Position numbers and translations under genes: made by a program. A model generated the notes under the pieces. The model was not told the DNA's origin. It searched no databases and was given only the letters and a program-made list of their open reading frames with translations. From positions 62,001-126,000 of the forward strand of contig NZ_JAMHJQ010000012.1 in NCBI RefSeq assembly GCF_023534745.1: a DNA stretch of 64,000 nucleotides, given 5' to 3'. Origin of the DNA: Streptomyces sp. 35G-GA-8. GTDB lineage: Bacteria > Actinomycetota > Actinomycetes > Streptomycetales > Streptomycetaceae. Shown here piece after piece: positions 16,674 to 25,016 of the stretch. Numbering within the stretch: position 1 is the first letter of the stretch; the number at the start of each line of letters is the position of its first letter.

Positions 16674-17246
16674 TCAGCGCACCAGGAGGCCGATAGCGAC
16701 CGCAAGCCGTTCAAGGTAGAACTCCCGGGATGCGGCCTGATGCTTGAGGCCGATCGATGCGCTGATCATCGTCTGTGCGACAGGGAGGGCCGCCTCTCGT
16801 CCTGACTCGACGGCGATCGCGTCTGTGATCAGTTCCTCGAAACGACGCGGCGTGGTCTCGACGATCTCTCCGAGCAGGTCGGGATTCTCCTCGATAACCG
16901 TCGCGACATCGCGCGTCAGCGGGCCGATGTAGCGGCCCGCCCACTGGTCGAACGCTTCAGTGAGCCGCTCTGCAAGGGGGCGGCCACTGTCGGCCAAGAC
17001 CTGTTCAACCGCGGTGATGTCGTGCTCCAAGGCCTGGGTGACCGCGGCACGGAACAGCGTCTCCTTCGAGGAGAAGAGGAAGTAGAGCCCGGGCCGGGAG
17101 ATCCGCGCCGCCCGCGCCACCTCCTCCATCGAGGTCTTCCGGTAACCGAATCGCGCGAACGTGGCCATGGCGGACTCCAGAACCATGGTTCGGCGGTCGG
17201 TATCAGCGACTGTCGACGGCGGGTGGGCAGTGTCGGGACGGCTCAT
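16674..17246 (-). CDS. TetR-family regulator
   Basis: 190 residues. The N-terminal helix-turn-helix is typical: VLESAMATFARFGYRKTSME, then EVARAARISRPGLYFLFSSK and ETLFRAAV. The remaining helices form a ligand-binding and dimer domain of unknown specificity. It is divergent from an SDR gene with only 64 bp between the start codons, which share a promoter region carrying an inverted repeat. It most likely represses both genes. Confidence 0.88.
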   Translation of the reverse strand: MSRPDTAHPPSTVADTDRRTMVLESAMATFARFGYRKTSMEEVARAARISRPGLYFLFSSKETLFRAAVTQALEHDITAVEQVLADSGRPLAERLTEAFDQWAGRYIGPLTRDVATVIEENPDLLGEIVETTPRRFEELITDAIAVESGREAALPVAQTMISASIGLKHQAASREFYLERLAVAIGLLVR

Positions 17247-17272
17247 GGAACGAGCATACGAGCGAGAATCGA

Positions 17273-17302
17273 ACTATACAAATCAAGTCTAGTGCGTATA
17301 GT
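17273..17302. promoter_or_regulatory. TetR operator candidate
   Basis: ACTATAC-N16-GTATAGT in the 64-bp gap between the TetR and SDR starts. The patch is AT-rich and carries the likely promoters of both genes. Confidence 0.55.
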
Positions 17303-17310
17303 CGGCTGCC

Positions 17311-18339
17311 ATGGACACTCGCAGACTCATCTGCACGCCCTTCACCTCCTCCACCACCGCGGACGAGGTGCTGCGGGACATCGACCTCACCGGCGTCCGC
17401 GCCATCGTGACGGGAGCCTCCTCCGGACTCGGGATCGAGACGGCTCGTGCGCTGACCGCTGCCGGTGCGGAAGTGACGCTCGCCGTCCGGAACGCGACTG
17501 CGGGTGACGCCGTCGCCGAGACGATCGCCCGGTCGACCGGAGGAATCCGGCCCCGCGTCGTCCGGCTCGACCTCGCCGACAGGGCCACCGTCACACGGTT
17601 CGTCGATGCGTGGAGCGGCCCGCTTCACCTGCTGATCAACAATGCCGGCGTGGTCACCGGCGGCCTCGAACGAACGCGTGAAGGCTGGGAGCTGCAATTC
17701 GCGACGAACCATCTCGGCCACTTCGCGCTGGCCACCGGCCTTCACCACGCCCTGGCCCGGGGAGCGGTGGCCCGCGACGGAGCACGGATCGTCTCGGTCA
17801 GTTCGACGGCGCACATGCGGTCCGGCATCGACTTCGACGACCTCCACTTCGAGCGCCGCAGCTACGACCCACAGATCGCCTACGCCCAGTCGAAGACGGC
17901 GAACTCCCTCTTCGCCGTCGAGGCGACCCGCCGCTGGGCTGCCGACGGCATCGTCGCCAATGCGGTGAACCCCGGCGGTATCGCGACGGGACTGCAGCGG
18001 AACTTCACTCCGGAGCAAAAGGCATCGCTCGACGCGGCCGAGGCTGCCGGAGTCTTCACGTACAAAACGGTCGAGCAGGGGGCCGCCACCAGTATCGTCG
18101 CGGCCGTCGCCCCCGAGTTCGCTCACTCCGGAGGCCACTATCTCGACGATGCGCAAGAGGCCTACACCGTGCCGGACGACGCCGACCTCGCGCAGCACCC
18201 GCATGGTGTCAAGGAATGGGCGCTCGACCCCGCCACTGCCCAGCGCCTCTGGACCGTCTCGACCGACCTGCTCCGCGTCTGCCCTCTCGACGCCACAGCA
18301 AGCCGCACCAGGGCAACCGATCGCACGCCGTGCGAGTGA
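17311..18339 (+). CDS. SDR oxidoreductase
   Basis: 342 residues, NAD(P)-dependent short-chain dehydrogenase of the retinol-dehydrogenase-like group. TGASSGLG (34-41) binds the cofactor, LLINNAGVVTGG holds the NNAG motif, VSVSSTAHM supplies the catalytic Ser, and YAQSK supplies Tyr and Lys. It is longer than a minimal SDR (about 250) because of an N-terminal segment of 25 residues and a C-terminal tail; the last 25 residues (DATASRTRATDRTPCE) look non-conserved. Divergent from and probably repressed by the TetR protein. Substrate unknown. Confidence 0.88.
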   Translation: MDTRRLICTPFTSSTTADEVLRDIDLTGVRAIVTGASSGLGIETARALTAAGAEVTLAVRNATAGDAVAETIARSTGGIRPRVVRLDLADRATVTRFVDAWSGPLHLLINNAGVVTGGLERTREGWELQFATNHLGHFALATGLHHALARGAVARDGARIVSVSSTAHMRSGIDFDDLHFERRSYDPQIAYAQSKTANSLFAVEATRRWAADGIVANAVNPGGIATGLQRNFTPEQKASLDAAEAAGVFTYKTVEQGAATSIVAAVAPEFAHSGGHYLDDAQEAYTVPDDADLAQHPHGVKEWALDPATAQRLWTVSTDLLRVCPLDATASRTRATDRTPCE

Positions 18340-18589
18340 CATGAGGGCAGGGACTGGTAGGAGCTCCTGGCAGGCGATGCCCTGCGACCCCCTCCGCCGG
18401 CCGAGCTTCTATGCGCTCCTTCGCCGCGGGGACTCGACGGTTACGACGCCGGTGTCGCGCTCGGGTCCACTCCCCCCCCGTCAAGCCGGCGCGTGCCCCC
18501 CGCTTGATTGCTCCCGGACGGTAGGAAAGGTCGAGCAGTCCATCGACGGCGCCGCCGCCTCCTCCGTAGAACCGGTCCTCGTCGAGTGT

Positions 18590-18954
18590 CGTGCGCTTGA
18601 GCGTGTTGGTGTGGTGCGGGGCGGTGTCGGCAATGGAGATCTGGTTCTCGCCGCCGTCCTCGACGGTGATGAACGATTCCGGCCGAGCGGCCCTTGTGCG
18701 CCTCGACGTGGGAGACGTCCACGCCGTGAGCGGCGACGGCGGCCCGCAGGCCGATCCGAAGTCGGCGTCGCCGGCAAGGCCGGCCAACCGTGCTGTCCCG
18801 CCGAGCCGGGCGGCGGCGGCGGCCTGGTTGGCTCCCTTGCCGCCCGGGTCGCGTTGGCGTTGGGTCAGGCGACGGTCTCTCCGGGCCGTGGCGGTCGGGG
18901 CACGGGCACGGTGAGGTCGAGGATGAGGCCGCCGATCACGACCACGTCCGTCAT
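18590..18954 (-). pseudogene. PfkB/ribokinase-like gene, broken
   Basis: Starts at ATG 18954 (MTDVVVIGGLILDLTVPVPR), overlapping the ARH gene before it (ATGA). The frame stops after RPGETVA. The expected continuation PGGKGANQAAAAARLGGTAR with LAGLAGDADFG appears in another frame, then AAVAAHGVDVSHVEAHKG in a third, then ITVEDGGENQISIADTA back in the second. The N-terminal sugar-binding part of a PfkB kinase is thus recognisable, but the ATP-binding half is gone. It was the last gene of the leftward ARH operon and would have phosphorylated the sugar released by it. Confidence 0.7.
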
Positions 18955-20015
18955 CCGAGCTCGCCTCTCGCGTCGATGAGGTCGTCGGCGACGGCGGTGA
19001 GCGAGGTGCCGGCCAGGTGCGGCAGGCAGTGGCCGCGCACCCGGTCGATCTTCTCCAGCCAGCGGCGCGGCAGCGCGTCGGCGCCCCTCAGCGCGCCGGT
19101 GAGGGCACCCACCATCGCGGGCATGCTGTCGCTCTGCTTGGCGACCATGCCCGCCAGCGGCAGGGCGGTGACCGGGTCCCCGCCGGTGGCCTGGACGATG
19201 GCGAAGGCCGAGGCGAATGTCTCGGGAGCGACGGTGCCGAAGCTGTAGGAGGCGTTTGCCACCTCGTCGTTCAGGTCGGCGATCAGGTCCAGCGGCGTCG
19301 TGGCCCGGTCGGCGAGGTCGAGCGCCCTGGCCGTTTGGCGGGCCAGCCAGGTGCCGGAGGGGATCTGGTCGATCCCGGTGCGCAGGGCCTGGGCGGGCTC
19401 TGCGCCGCCGAGCGCGGCCGCGATGCTCGCCGCCATCGCGGCGGCGGCCCACACTCCGTCGTCGGCGTGGGTGATCTGGGCGAGGCGAGTGGCGACCTCG
19501 GCGGCCCGCTGGGGGTCGCCTGCGTGGCGGATACCGACGGGCACGGCGCGGGCCACGGAGCCGTCGTCGAAGTGGGCCGGGTTGTCGTTGCCGGTGGCCG
19601 GGGGCGTCAGGCCCGCCTGCGCGTTGACGATGGAGGAGCGTTCGGCGATGCCCGACCAGACCTCATCGGCCCGGTCGACGATCAGCTTGCGCCAGCCCGC
19701 GAAGAGTTCCTCGCTGGTGGCCTCCGCCCCGGCACCCAGGACGATGAGGGCGGCGGCGACGGCGAACTCGGTGTCGTCGGTGCCGGACAGCTCCAGCGGT
19801 TCGGGGTGGCCCAGCGTGAACGGCAGCGGGAAGCGCAGCACCTGGTTGGTGTCGGCCTCGGCGCTGAAGTGCCACAGCCATTCGCGCGGCTCGCCCAGGC
19901 GGGCGCCGCGGTGGTAGTAGGCGGGCAGCCCGGCGGCATCGCCCATGGCCAGGCCGAGCAGGGCGCCGCGGGCGCGGTCGCGCAGGTGCTTCGGGGTCGT
20001 AGCGGGGGTGCTCAC
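18951..20015 (-). CDS. ADP-ribosylglycohydrolase-family protein A
   Basis: 354 residues, all-helical DraG/ARH fold, a family of Mg2+-dependent hydrolases of ADP-ribosyl and related N- or O-glycosides. N-terminal GALLGLAMGDAAGLP and SGTDDTEF (TDDT, residues 79-82) supply one half of the metal site. The C-terminal motif, normally GxDxDT, reads KQSDSM here (293-298): the first Asp is Gln, the second is kept and Thr is Ser. Activity may therefore be altered. GTG 20015 overlaps the stop of gene B (GTGA). Cytosolic. The operon context suggests handling of an imported glycoside. Confidence 0.85.
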   Translation of the reverse strand: MSTPATTPKHLRDRARGALLGLAMGDAAGLPAYYHRGARLGEPREWLWHFSAEADTNQVLRFPLPFTLGHPEPLELSGTDDTEFAVAAALIVLGAGAEATSEELFAGWRKLIVDRADEVWSGIAERSSIVNAQAGLTPPATGNDNPAHFDDGSVARAVPVGIRHAGDPQRAAEVATRLAQITHADDGVWAAAAMAASIAAALGGAEPAQALRTGIDQIPSGTWLARQTARALDLADRATTPLDLIADLNDEVANASYSFGTVAPETFASAFAIVQATGGDPVTALPLAGMVAKQSDSMPAMVGALTGALRGADALPRRWLEKIDRVRGHCLPHLAGTSLTAVADDLIDARGELG

Positions 20016-21004
20016 GCCGCGTTCTCCTTTGCGGTCAGTGCGATGTGCAGGTCGCGGGCCAGCTCGGTCAGGTCCGTCCCGGCGGTGGCGGCGATGCAGT
20101 GGCCGCGTACGACGTTGATGCGCCGGCGCCACGCCTCGGGTACCGCGTCGGAGCCGTGCAGGGCGCCGGCCAGGGACCCGGCCATCGCGGCGATCGTGTC
20201 GGCGTCCCGGCCGATGTTGGTGCCGCCGAGCACCGAGGGCACGTACTCGCCGCGGGCGGCGACGAAGACGCCCATGGCCAGGGCCGTTGCCTCCGGGCCG
20301 ACATCGGCGAACGGGTAGTGGAAGATCGAGATGCGCTCGTAGAGCTCGTCCAGGGCCGCCGCCAACTCGGTGTGCGCGGAGCCGATGCCGATCGCGCGCC
20401 GCACGGTGCGCCCGGTCCAGGAGTCGGCGGGTACGGCGTCGAGCGCGGCCTCCACCACGTCCTGCCAGGAGGTGGCGGTCAGCGCGGCCGCGACACCCGC
20501 GGCGATGACCTGGGCGCAATAGACCCCGTCCTTGGCGTGGGAGACCTGTGCCTCGACCGCGGCCAGGCGAGCGGCCTGTGCCGGGTCGCCGGCGCACAGA
20601 ATGCCGACGGGGGCGATCCGCATCGCGGCGCCGTCGCTCCACATCTCGTGGTTGTCGCTGCCGGTGACGGGCGGGGCCAGACCGGCCCTGAGGTTGTTGA
20701 TCGCGGTCATCTCGCTGAATCCGCCGCCGTAGAAGCCGCCCACCTGGTTGACCAGGTTGTCGGTCCAGGCGGCACCGACCTGCGCGGGGGTCAGGCCCGT
20801 TCCGTGGGCCAGCAGCACCTGGGCGGTGAGCACCGCGTACTCGGTGTCGTCGGTGCCGGCCGGGTCGTCGTCGACGAAGTCGGACACCCACCCGTACCGC
20901 TCGATGATCTGTGCCCGGGTGAGGCCTTCGGTCGGCGCGCCGAGCGCGTCGCCGACCGCCTGTCCGATGAGCGCGCCGTAGACGCGCTCGAACGATGAAG
21001 TCAC
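20012..21004 (-). CDS. ADP-ribosylglycohydrolase-family protein B
   Basis: 330 residues. All family signatures are present: YGALIGQAVGDALGAP near the N-terminus, GTDDTEY (TDDT, 51-54) and GGTNIGRDADTIAAMAG (GRDADT, about 265-270). These give a complete two-metal site. GTG 21004 was chosen because GGAAGG lies 6 nt upstream; the open frame extends ten codons further. First gene of the leftward operon; overlaps gene A by 4 bp. A LacI-type operator lies 37 bp upstream of the start. The substrate is not known; cleavage of an ADP-ribosyl, ribosyl or other glycosidic bond is the family expectation. Confidence 0.88.
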   Translation of the reverse strand: MTSSFERVYGALIGQAVGDALGAPTEGLTRAQIIERYGWVSDFVDDDPAGTDDTEYAVLTAQVLLAHGTGLTPAQVGAAWTDNLVNQVGGFYGGGFSEMTAINNLRAGLAPPVTGSDNHEMWSDGAAMRIAPVGILCAGDPAQAARLAAVEAQVSHAKDGVYCAQVIAAGVAAALTATSWQDVVEAALDAVPADSWTGRTVRRAIGIGSAHTELAAALDELYERISIFHYPFADVGPEATALAMGVFVAARGEYVPSVLGGTNIGRDADTIAAMAGSLAGALHGSDAVPEAWRRRINVVRGHCIAATAGTDLTELARDLHIALTAKENAA

Positions 21005-21040
21005 TGGCACCTTCCCTGCGTACGGTCCCTGCACAGCGAT

Positions 21041-21054
21041 GCAAGTCGTTTTGC
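21041..21054. promoter_or_regulatory. LacI operator, leftward side
   Basis: GCAAGTCGTTTTGC: GCAA-N2-CG-N2-TTGC with the central CG typical of LacI-family sites (10 of 14 positions symmetric). It lies 37 bp upstream of the ARH gene B start. Confidence 0.6.
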
Positions 21055-21194
21055 GTGCCCACTCAAGCTCACGCCCCAGAAGCCGTCAAGAGTCCGCCGG
21101 AGAATCACGGGCCTGCCTCGAAATCACGGGTTAATGCGTGGTTTACCTCTTGACAACGCTTCGAAGGCGGCGCAAAGGTGGCGGCCACATCACG

Positions 21195-21206
21195 CCAAAC
21201 GTTTTG
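21195..21206. promoter_or_regulatory. LacI operator, rightward side
   Basis: CCAAACGTTTTG, a 10-of-12 symmetric element centred on CG, just upstream of the ribosome site (GGAGG) of the LacI gene. Together with the site at 21041 it brackets the divergent promoters. Confidence 0.55.
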
Positions 21207-21220
21207 TACGGAGGTTGAGA

Positions 21221-22219
21221 GTGACGCAGGTCGGCATGACGGAGGTAGCGGCACGGGCCGGGGTGTCGGTCACCACGGTGTCCCACGTGCTGTCGGGTCG
21301 CCGTCCGGTCTCGGACAGGACCAGAGCCCGTGTGCTCCAGGTCATCGAGGAGCTCGGCTACCAGCCCAACGCTCTCGCCCAGGGGCTGCGGACCCGGCGC
21401 ACGATGACGGTCGGCCTGCTCGTACCCGACCTGACCAACCCCTTCTACCCGATGATGCTGCGCGGCATGGACGACGTGCTGGTGCCGGCCGGGTACCGCA
21501 CGGTGGTCGGCAACACGGACGCGGTCCGCGAGCAGGAGCTGGCCTTCCTGCGGGAGATGGCCACCCGCCGCGTCGACGGCGTGGTCATCGCCCCGTTCCA
21601 GCTGACCCGCAAGGACCTCCTGGAGCACCACGCCACCATGCCCGTGGTGCGCCTGGGCGGCGGGCCCTTCGACGCGGATCTGGGTGACCTGGTGCGCAGC
21701 GACGACGAGGGCGGCATGGCCCAGGCCGTGCGCTATCTGCTGGAACAGGGCCGCAGCCGGGTCGCCTACATCGGCGGCGCCCGGCACACCGGCCCCAGCG
21801 ACCTGCGCGAGGCGGGTTTTCGCCGGGCCCTGGCCGAGATCGGCCGGGATGTCGACGAAAGCCTCGTCGTCCGCGGCGACTTCACCCGGGACGCGGGGCG
21901 TGAGGCGGCCGAGGCGCTGCTGGACCTTGAGGAGCGGCCGGACGCGATCGCCTGCGCCAACGACCTCATCGCCATCGGTGTCCTGGACGCCGCCCGCAAG
22001 CGGCGTCTGCGTGTGCCCGAGGACCTCGCCGTCAGCGGCTACGACGACATCGACGCCGCATCCCTGATCATCCCGGCGCTCACCACGGTGGTGAACCCGG
22101 CGCGCGAGGTGGGCCGCTGCTGCGGCGAAGCCCTGCTGCGCCGGCTCGGCGCCGAGCAGCCGGAAGCCGCCCGGGAACTCGTCATCGCCAATTCCCTCGT
22201 ACGACGCGAGTCGGCCTGA
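21221..22219 (+). CDS. LacI-family regulator
   Basis: 332 residues. The N-terminal helix-turn-helix and hinge are plain: TEVAARAGVSVTTVSHVLSG and RRPVSDRTRARVLQVIEELG with YQPNALAQGLR. The periplasmic-binding-like sugar domain follows (VGLLVPDLTNPFYPMMLRGM, then DAIACANDLIAIGVLDAARK and VSGYDDIDAASLIIPALTTV). GTG 21221 has GGAGG 6 nt upstream. It sits between the leftward ARH operon and the rightward ARH/transport operon, with operator-like palindromes on both sides, so it probably represses both until an imported sugar binds. Confidence 0.92.
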   Translation: MTQVGMTEVAARAGVSVTTVSHVLSGRRPVSDRTRARVLQVIEELGYQPNALAQGLRTRRTMTVGLLVPDLTNPFYPMMLRGMDDVLVPAGYRTVVGNTDAVREQELAFLREMATRRVDGVVIAPFQLTRKDLLEHHATMPVVRLGGGPFDADLGDLVRSDDEGGMAQAVRYLLEQGRSRVAYIGGARHTGPSDLREAGFRRALAEIGRDVDESLVVRGDFTRDAGREAAEALLDLEERPDAIACANDLIAIGVLDAARKRRLRVPEDLAVSGYDDIDAASLIIPALTTVVNPAREVGRCCGEALLRRLGAEQPEAARELVIANSLVRRESA

Positions 22220-22268
22220 GCCACGCACGTGTAAGCCCTTCGCACATGAACGACAGGAGCAGTGAACG

Positions 22269-23582
22269 GTGAACGACCACCAGGCCCACGATCCGCGGGA
22301 GCTGCTGCGCTGGGAGCTCGCGCAGCGCCAGGAGAGCGGATTCGACATCGACGCCCTGGCCGATGCCGCACACCAGGCGGCGGCCGGAGACGACGAGGCC
22401 GCGGCCCGACAGCTCCTGGACCAGCTCAACACCACAACGCGCAAGGGCAGTTGGCCCTATGAGGAGCCCGACTCCCTGCACGCCCTGCTTGCCTCTCTGC
22501 CCCAGCCGCCGCCGGCGGCCGCGATCGGCGAGGCCGAGCTGAGGGACAAGATGCTGGGCGCCTGGCTCGGCCGCTGCGCGGGCTGCAACCTCGGCAAACC
22601 GGTCGAGAACGGCGACCACTGGACCGCCGCCCACCTGCGCGCCTATCTGGAGCTCGCGGACGCCTACCCGCTGCGCGACTACATCCCCGTCCTGGAGCCC
22701 ATGCCCGAGGGGTTCGAGTTCCGCGAGTTCTGGCCCTACACCACCCGCGGCCGGATCAGTGAGAGCGCCCGCGACGACGACATCGACTACACCATCCTGG
22801 GCCTGCACCTGCTGGAGGAGTACGGCTTCGGCTACGGCCGTGACGACGTGGCCGCCGAATGGCTCGACCGGCTCCCCTACACCCAGACCTTCACCGCCGA
22901 GCGCGCCACCTACCGCAACCTGGTCATCGGGCACGAGCCGGCCCGCGCCGGGCAGATCGACAACCCCTACCGGGAGTGGATCGGCGCCCAGATACGCGCG
23001 GACATCTTCGGCTACGTCCACCCCGGCGATCCGCGCGCGGCCGCCGAACTCGCCTACCGGGACGCGGTGTTGTCGCATGCGGCCAACGGCGTCTACGGGG
23101 AGATGTGGGCGGCCGCGCTGGTGGCCGCCGCCTTCACCGCCGCGGACGCCCGCGGGGCGCTCGAAGCGTCGCTGACCTGCGTCCCGCCGCGCAGCCGACT
23201 GGCCGAGGCCATCCGGCTCGTACTGGACCGGCATGCGGCCGGGGACAGCTGGGAGGCGGCCCGGTCGGTCATCGAGGTCCACTTCGGCCACTACTCCTGG
23301 GTGCACACGGTCAACAACGCCGCCCTGGTCGTGGCCGGGCTCCTGTGGGGCGAGGGCGACTTCAGCGCCAGCGTCGGCCTGACCGCGCAGGGCGGCTGGG
23401 ACACCGACTCCAACGGCGCCACCGTCGGCTCCGTCGCCGGCATCCTGTGCGGCGCCAAGCGGCTGCCCGCGCACTGGACCGAGCCCCTCAACGACACGGC
23501 GCGCAGCGCGATCCGCGGCTTCGACGGCTCCCGTATCTCGGAACTCGCCGAGCGCACCGTACGGCTGGTGATCAGCGAATGA
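22269..23582 (+). CDS. ADP-ribosylglycohydrolase-family protein C
   Basis: 437 residues, the long ARH subgroup: a helical N-terminal extension of about 85 residues precedes the core. KMLGAWLGRCAGCNLGKPVE (95-114) is the first metal-site helix; DDDIDYT (169-175) replaces TDDT, a variant seen in sugar-linked ARH proteins; GGWDTDSNG (375-383) is the full C-terminal metal motif. GTG 22269 with AGGAG upstream. It leads an operon with a lipoprotein binding protein and two permeases. I infer that it hydrolyses the imported compound inside the cell; the bond is unknown. Confidence 0.85.
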   Translation: MNDHQAHDPRELLRWELAQRQESGFDIDALADAAHQAAAGDDEAAARQLLDQLNTTTRKGSWPYEEPDSLHALLASLPQPPPAAAIGEAELRDKMLGAWLGRCAGCNLGKPVENGDHWTAAHLRAYLELADAYPLRDYIPVLEPMPEGFEFREFWPYTTRGRISESARDDDIDYTILGLHLLEEYGFGYGRDDVAAEWLDRLPYTQTFTAERATYRNLVIGHEPARAGQIDNPYREWIGAQIRADIFGYVHPGDPRAAAELAYRDAVLSHAANGVYGEMWAAALVAAAFTAADARGALEASLTCVPPRSRLAEAIRLVLDRHAAGDSWEAARSVIEVHFGHYSWVHTVNNAALVVAGLLWGEGDFSASVGLTAQGGWDTDSNGATVGSVAGILCGAKRLPAHWTEPLNDTARSAIRGFDGSRISELAERTVRLVISE

Positions 23583-23640
23583 GCCGCCGGTCCCTTCCCT
23601 GTCCCCGACCCCGGGCACGCACGAACTCGGAGACCACCCC

Positions 23641-25011
23641 ATGAGCGCACAACTGTCCCGCCGCCGTTTTCTGCAACTGTCCTCCGCCACCGCGCTGGGC
23701 GCCACGGCCCTGTCCGCCTGCGGCTCGGGCAGCGGGGCGAGCGGCAACCAGCTCACCTACTGGGGTGCGTTCGCGAGCAAGGACATCGAGACGTACTTCC
23801 AGCAGAACTTCGTCGACACCTACAACAGGAACGCCGCCGCCAAGGCCCTCAAGGTGCGGATGGCGGTCAAGCAGATCGACACGCTCGACCGGCTCACACA
23901 GACCGCCGTCGCCTCCGGCCGCGGCCCCGACATCATCGCCACCTCGGGCCCGGCGCAGACCCTGAACTACGTCGGCAACGGCAACCTGCTGGCATTGGAC
24001 GCGTACGTCGACGAGCTCGGCTGGAACAGCGACCTGTTGCCGTGGGCGCTGGATGCGGGGCGGGTCGACGGCAAGCTGTACTCGCTGCCCTCCGGCTACG
24101 AGACCATGGCCGTCTTCTACAACCCCGCAACCCTCAAGGAGCACGGCTGGAAGGCGCCGACGACCCGGGCCGAGTTCGAGGCGCTGTGCACGGACGCCAA
24201 GTCCAAGGGCCTCGTCCCGGTCGGGGCGGGCAACGCCGAGTGGAAGCAGGCCACCGAGTGGCACGTCACCTGGGTGTGGAACACCTTCGCCGGACCTGAG
24301 GCCCTCTACGAGGCGCTGACCGGCAAGCGCCGCTTCACCGACGCCGTGTTCGTCGACGCGATCGCCGCGCTCAAGGGCTGGTTCGACAAGGGCTGGTTCG
24401 GTGGCAGCACCGACAAGTACTTCACCAACAAGTTCGCCACCGTCTACGGCCAGCTGGCCTCCGGCAGGACTGCGATGATCGTCAACGGGTCGTGGACGTT
24501 CAGCGAGATCGGCCCGTTCTTCGGCAAGGCCGCCGGCAACGACGCGACCTGGGACTGGGCGCCCCTGCCGTCCATGAACAGCGGCGTGCCCGCAGGCGTG
24601 CAGCCCCTCTCGATCGGCACCGCGTACTCCCTCAACAAGGACTGCAAGAACCCCGCACAAGCCGCCGCGGCGCTGGACTACTTCGTCTCCGACCCGCGCC
24701 GACAGCTCGCCTGGCTGGCCGCGACCGGTGTGGCCCCGGCTCCGGCCAGGACGACCGAGGCGGACTTCCCCAAGAACATCGACCCCCGCGTCAAACGCCA
24801 CTACGTCCGGCTCGGCGAGGCGACCGACATCGGCTACACGTCCTGGACGTTCTGGCCGCCGAAGTCGGAGACCTACCTCTACGAGCAGATGGAGAAAGTG
24901 CTCACCGGCAGCCTCAGCCCCAAGGACTACTGCACGGGCCTGGACAGGCTCTTCCAACAGGAACTGAAGGCCGGCAAGCGGCCGCCGGTGCCCTCCCCGA
25001 AGGGAGCGTGA
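23641..25011 (+). CDS. ABC sugar-binding lipoprotein
   Basis: 456 residues, cluster-B-type extracellular solute-binding protein (family 1). SRRRFLQLSSATALGATALS is a twin-arginine signal, followed by the lipobox LSAC near residue 27, so the protein is likely exported folded and lipid-anchored. The body has NQLTYWGAFASKDIETYF, TSGPAQTLNYVGNG, MAVFYNPATLKEHGW and RTAMIVNGSWTFSEIG, all usual for sugar binders. It delivers substrate to the two permeases that follow with GTGA/TTGA-type overlaps. The ligand is probably an oligosaccharide or glycoside released by the secreted glycosidase. Confidence 0.92.
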   Translation: MSAQLSRRRFLQLSSATALGATALSACGSGSGASGNQLTYWGAFASKDIETYFQQNFVDTYNRNAAAKALKVRMAVKQIDTLDRLTQTAVASGRGPDIIATSGPAQTLNYVGNGNLLALDAYVDELGWNSDLLPWALDAGRVDGKLYSLPSGYETMAVFYNPATLKEHGWKAPTTRAEFEALCTDAKSKGLVPVGAGNAEWKQATEWHVTWVWNTFAGPEALYEALTGKRRFTDAVFVDAIAALKGWFDKGWFGGSTDKYFTNKFATVYGQLASGRTAMIVNGSWTFSEIGPFFGKAAGNDATWDWAPLPSMNSGVPAGVQPLSIGTAYSLNKDCKNPAQAAAALDYFVSDPRRQLAWLAATGVAPAPARTTEADFPKNIDPRVKRHYVRLGEATDIGYTSWTFWPPKSETYLYEQMEKVLTGSLSPKDYCTGLDRLFQQELKAGKRPPVPSPKGA

Positions 25012-25016
25012 CCCCG

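Noticed and set aside
19017-20998. Long rightward frames across the ARH genes, and a 703-codon leftward frame joining both
   Set aside because: The rightward frames are antisense shadows. The long leftward frame only joins gene A to an out-of-frame reading of gene B; GTG 20015 with a GTGA overlap is the natural start.
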